Notes under the pieces: generated by a model
Seen by the model: only the letters and a program-made list of their open reading frames with translations
The model's database searches: none
What the model was told of the DNA's origin: nothing
Translations under genes and position numbers: made by a program
Shown: piece by piece, positions 62,967 through 64,000 of the stretch
Numbering within the stretch: the stretch's first letter is position 1
Layout: the number at the start of each line of letters is the position of its first letter
NCBI RefSeq assembly: GCF_900101905.1
Contig: NZ_FNAJ01000020.1
Coordinates: 1 to 64,000 of the forward strand
DNA length: 64,000 nucleotides
Direction of reading: 5' to 3'
From: Myxococcus virescens
GTDB taxonomy: Bacteria > Myxococcota > Myxococcia > Myxococcales > Myxococcaceae

Positions 62967-64000
62967 ATGGAGCGCATTGCAATTGTTGGCGCCGGCACCG
63001 CGGGACTTCACCTGGGTCTGAAGCTGCTGTCCCACGGTGTGCCCGTGACGATCTACACGGAGCAGGAGCCGAGCAAGCTACGGGTTTCCCGTCTGCTCAA
63101 CACGGTGGCGCACCATGCCCCCACGCGCATGCGCGAGCGCATCCTGGGCGTGGACCACTGGAGCGGCCCCAACGCTGACATGTTCTATATCGGCATCCAT
63201 GTGAACGGCGGCCCTCACCCGTTCAGCCTCCGGGGCCGCGTGGATTCCCCCTCCATCTTCGTGGACTACCGGCAGTACCAGCCGCGTCTCGCGGAGGACT
63301 TCGTCGCGCGCGGCGGCAAGCTGGAGGTCCTTCCCGTGGACCTCGACGTGCTGGAGCGCCTGGCCCAGCAGCACGCGCTGATGGTGGTCGCCACTGGCCG
63401 CAATGGCCTGACACGCCTGTTCCCTCGCGTGCCCGCGCTGTCGCCGCACACGCAGCCGCCGCGCATGCTCTTCGCCGCGCTGCTCAAGGGCGTGCGTATG
63501 CAGGAGCCCATTGGGATGAATGCCAACCTGATTCCGGGCCAGGGCGAGATCTTCGAGTCCCAGGTCGTCACCGAGAACGGCCGGGTCCCCAGCGTGCTCA
63601 TCGAAGCCCTTCCCGGCAGTGAGCTGTCGCGGCTCAGCACGCAGCGCTACGACGAAGACCCGCGCGCCTTCGAGGCGATGCTGATGGACTTCCTGCGGCG
63701 CTTCGCGCCCACCACCTACGAGCGCGTGGATCCGGCGAGCTTCGGCGTGCGAGGTCCCATGGACTACCTCCAGGGTTCCTTCACTCCGACGGTGCGCCAG
63801 GGCTGGGCCCCCCTCTCCAACGGCCGCTTCGCGCTGGCAGTGGGCGACACGCACGTGACGAACGACCCCGTCGCGGGACAGGGGGCCAACGCGGGGTCCG
63901 CTTCCGCCTTCGCGTTGGCGGAGCACATCGTCACCGCGCTGGCGGACAACCGTCCCTTCGACGAGGTCTTCTGTCGGGAGGCCGAAGCGGGCTCGTGGGC
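62967..64000 (+). CDS. Styrene-monooxygenase-like flavoprotein (cut by window edge)
   Basis: 344 codons are visible, open to the last base. GGAGGAG lies about seven bases before the ATG. It has an FAD-binding GxGxxG start (IAIVGAGTAGLHLGLKLL), VPVTIYTEQEP, SIFVDYRQYQPRLAEDFVAR, MVVATGRNGLTRLFPR and a second FAD segment FALAVGDTHVTNDPVAGQGA. This order is that of StyA-type group E monooxygenases, which epoxidise alkenes using FADH2 supplied by a separate reductase. The reductase (StyB) would lie beyond the window if present. The C-terminus is not visible. Confidence 0.82.
   Translation, partial: MERIAIVGAGTAGLHLGLKLLSHGVPVTIYTEQEPSKLRVSRLLNTVAHHAPTRMRERILGVDHWSGPNADMFYIGIHVNGGPHPFSLRGRVDSPSIFVDYRQYQPRLAEDFVARGGKLEVLPVDLDVLERLAQQHALMVVATGRNGLTRLFPRVPALSPHTQPPRMLFAALLKGVRMQEPIGMNANLIPGQGEIFESQVVTENGRVPSVLIEALPGSELSRLSTQRYDEDPRAFEAMLMDFLRRFAPTTYERVDPASFGVRGPMDYLQGSFTPTVRQGWAPLSNGRFALAVGDTHVTNDPVAGQGANAGSASAFALAEHIVTALADNRPFDEVFCREAEAGSW

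Overview
The window is high-GC DNA (roughly two-thirds G+C by eye). The mix of a large hybrid histidine kinase, many predicted lipoproteins and outer-membrane barrels, big secreted peptidases and several redundant hydrolases suggests a myxobacterium of the Myxococcus/Corallococcus type. That assignment is inference from protein style; there is no rRNA or ordinary tRNA here to anchor it.

Layout. 0-9.3 kb: the 3' end of an IS5-type transposase, a secreted protein, a barrel lipoprotein and nuclease-fold lipoprotein pair, hflK-hflC, an NADP-dependent oxidoreductase, a DUF808 membrane protein, a zinc-ribbon J-domain protein and a coiled-coil protein. 9.6-10.8 kb: an uncharacterised 243-residue protein followed on the same strand by two tRNA-like genes in circularly permuted order (3' half before 5' half) and a strong terminator. 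This is the most unusual part of the window. 10.9-24.5 kb: an OmpA-type protein, class I fumarase, a PepO-like M13 peptidase, a 1105-residue NTN-hydrolase/M1-like fusion, a TIM-barrel-like protein, a glyoxalase-fold protein, an HlyIII protein and menB. 24.7-34 kb: an exported EutB-EutC fusion, a divergent ridA/LysR pair, nth, a DUF418 protein, a barrel protein and a frameshifted PPC-domain lipoprotein. 33.7-45 kb: xdhC and a single-chain xanthine dehydrogenase, an AraC regulator, a methyltransferase-like protein, a second EEP-fold protein and a sugar-dehydrogenase/dihaem lipoprotein. 45-54.6 kb: a small secreted repeat protein, a hybrid histidine kinase, GAF and VTT proteins, an RdgC-like protein split over two overlapping genes, PBP4 (DacB) and a prolyl oligopeptidase. 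54.6-58.1 kb: a Cys-repeat lipoprotein, then a decayed island in which two copies of an IS91-type transposase 3' fragment flank a broken polymorphic-toxin tip and an apparently intact immunity-like gene. 58.1-64 kb: a secreted protein, an ArsC-fold protein, an AlkZ-like winged-helix protein, a D-threonine-aldolase-type PLP enzyme, a protein with a TIR/deoxyribosyltransferase-like C-terminus, and a styrene-monooxygenase-like flavoprotein cut by the window edge.

Most genes are single-gene units or tight pairs. Likely operons are barrel lipoprotein/EEP lipoprotein, hflK-hflC, xdhC-xdh, GAF-VTT and the rdgC halves. Several convergent pairs are separated by perfect hairpins that can serve as two-way terminators.
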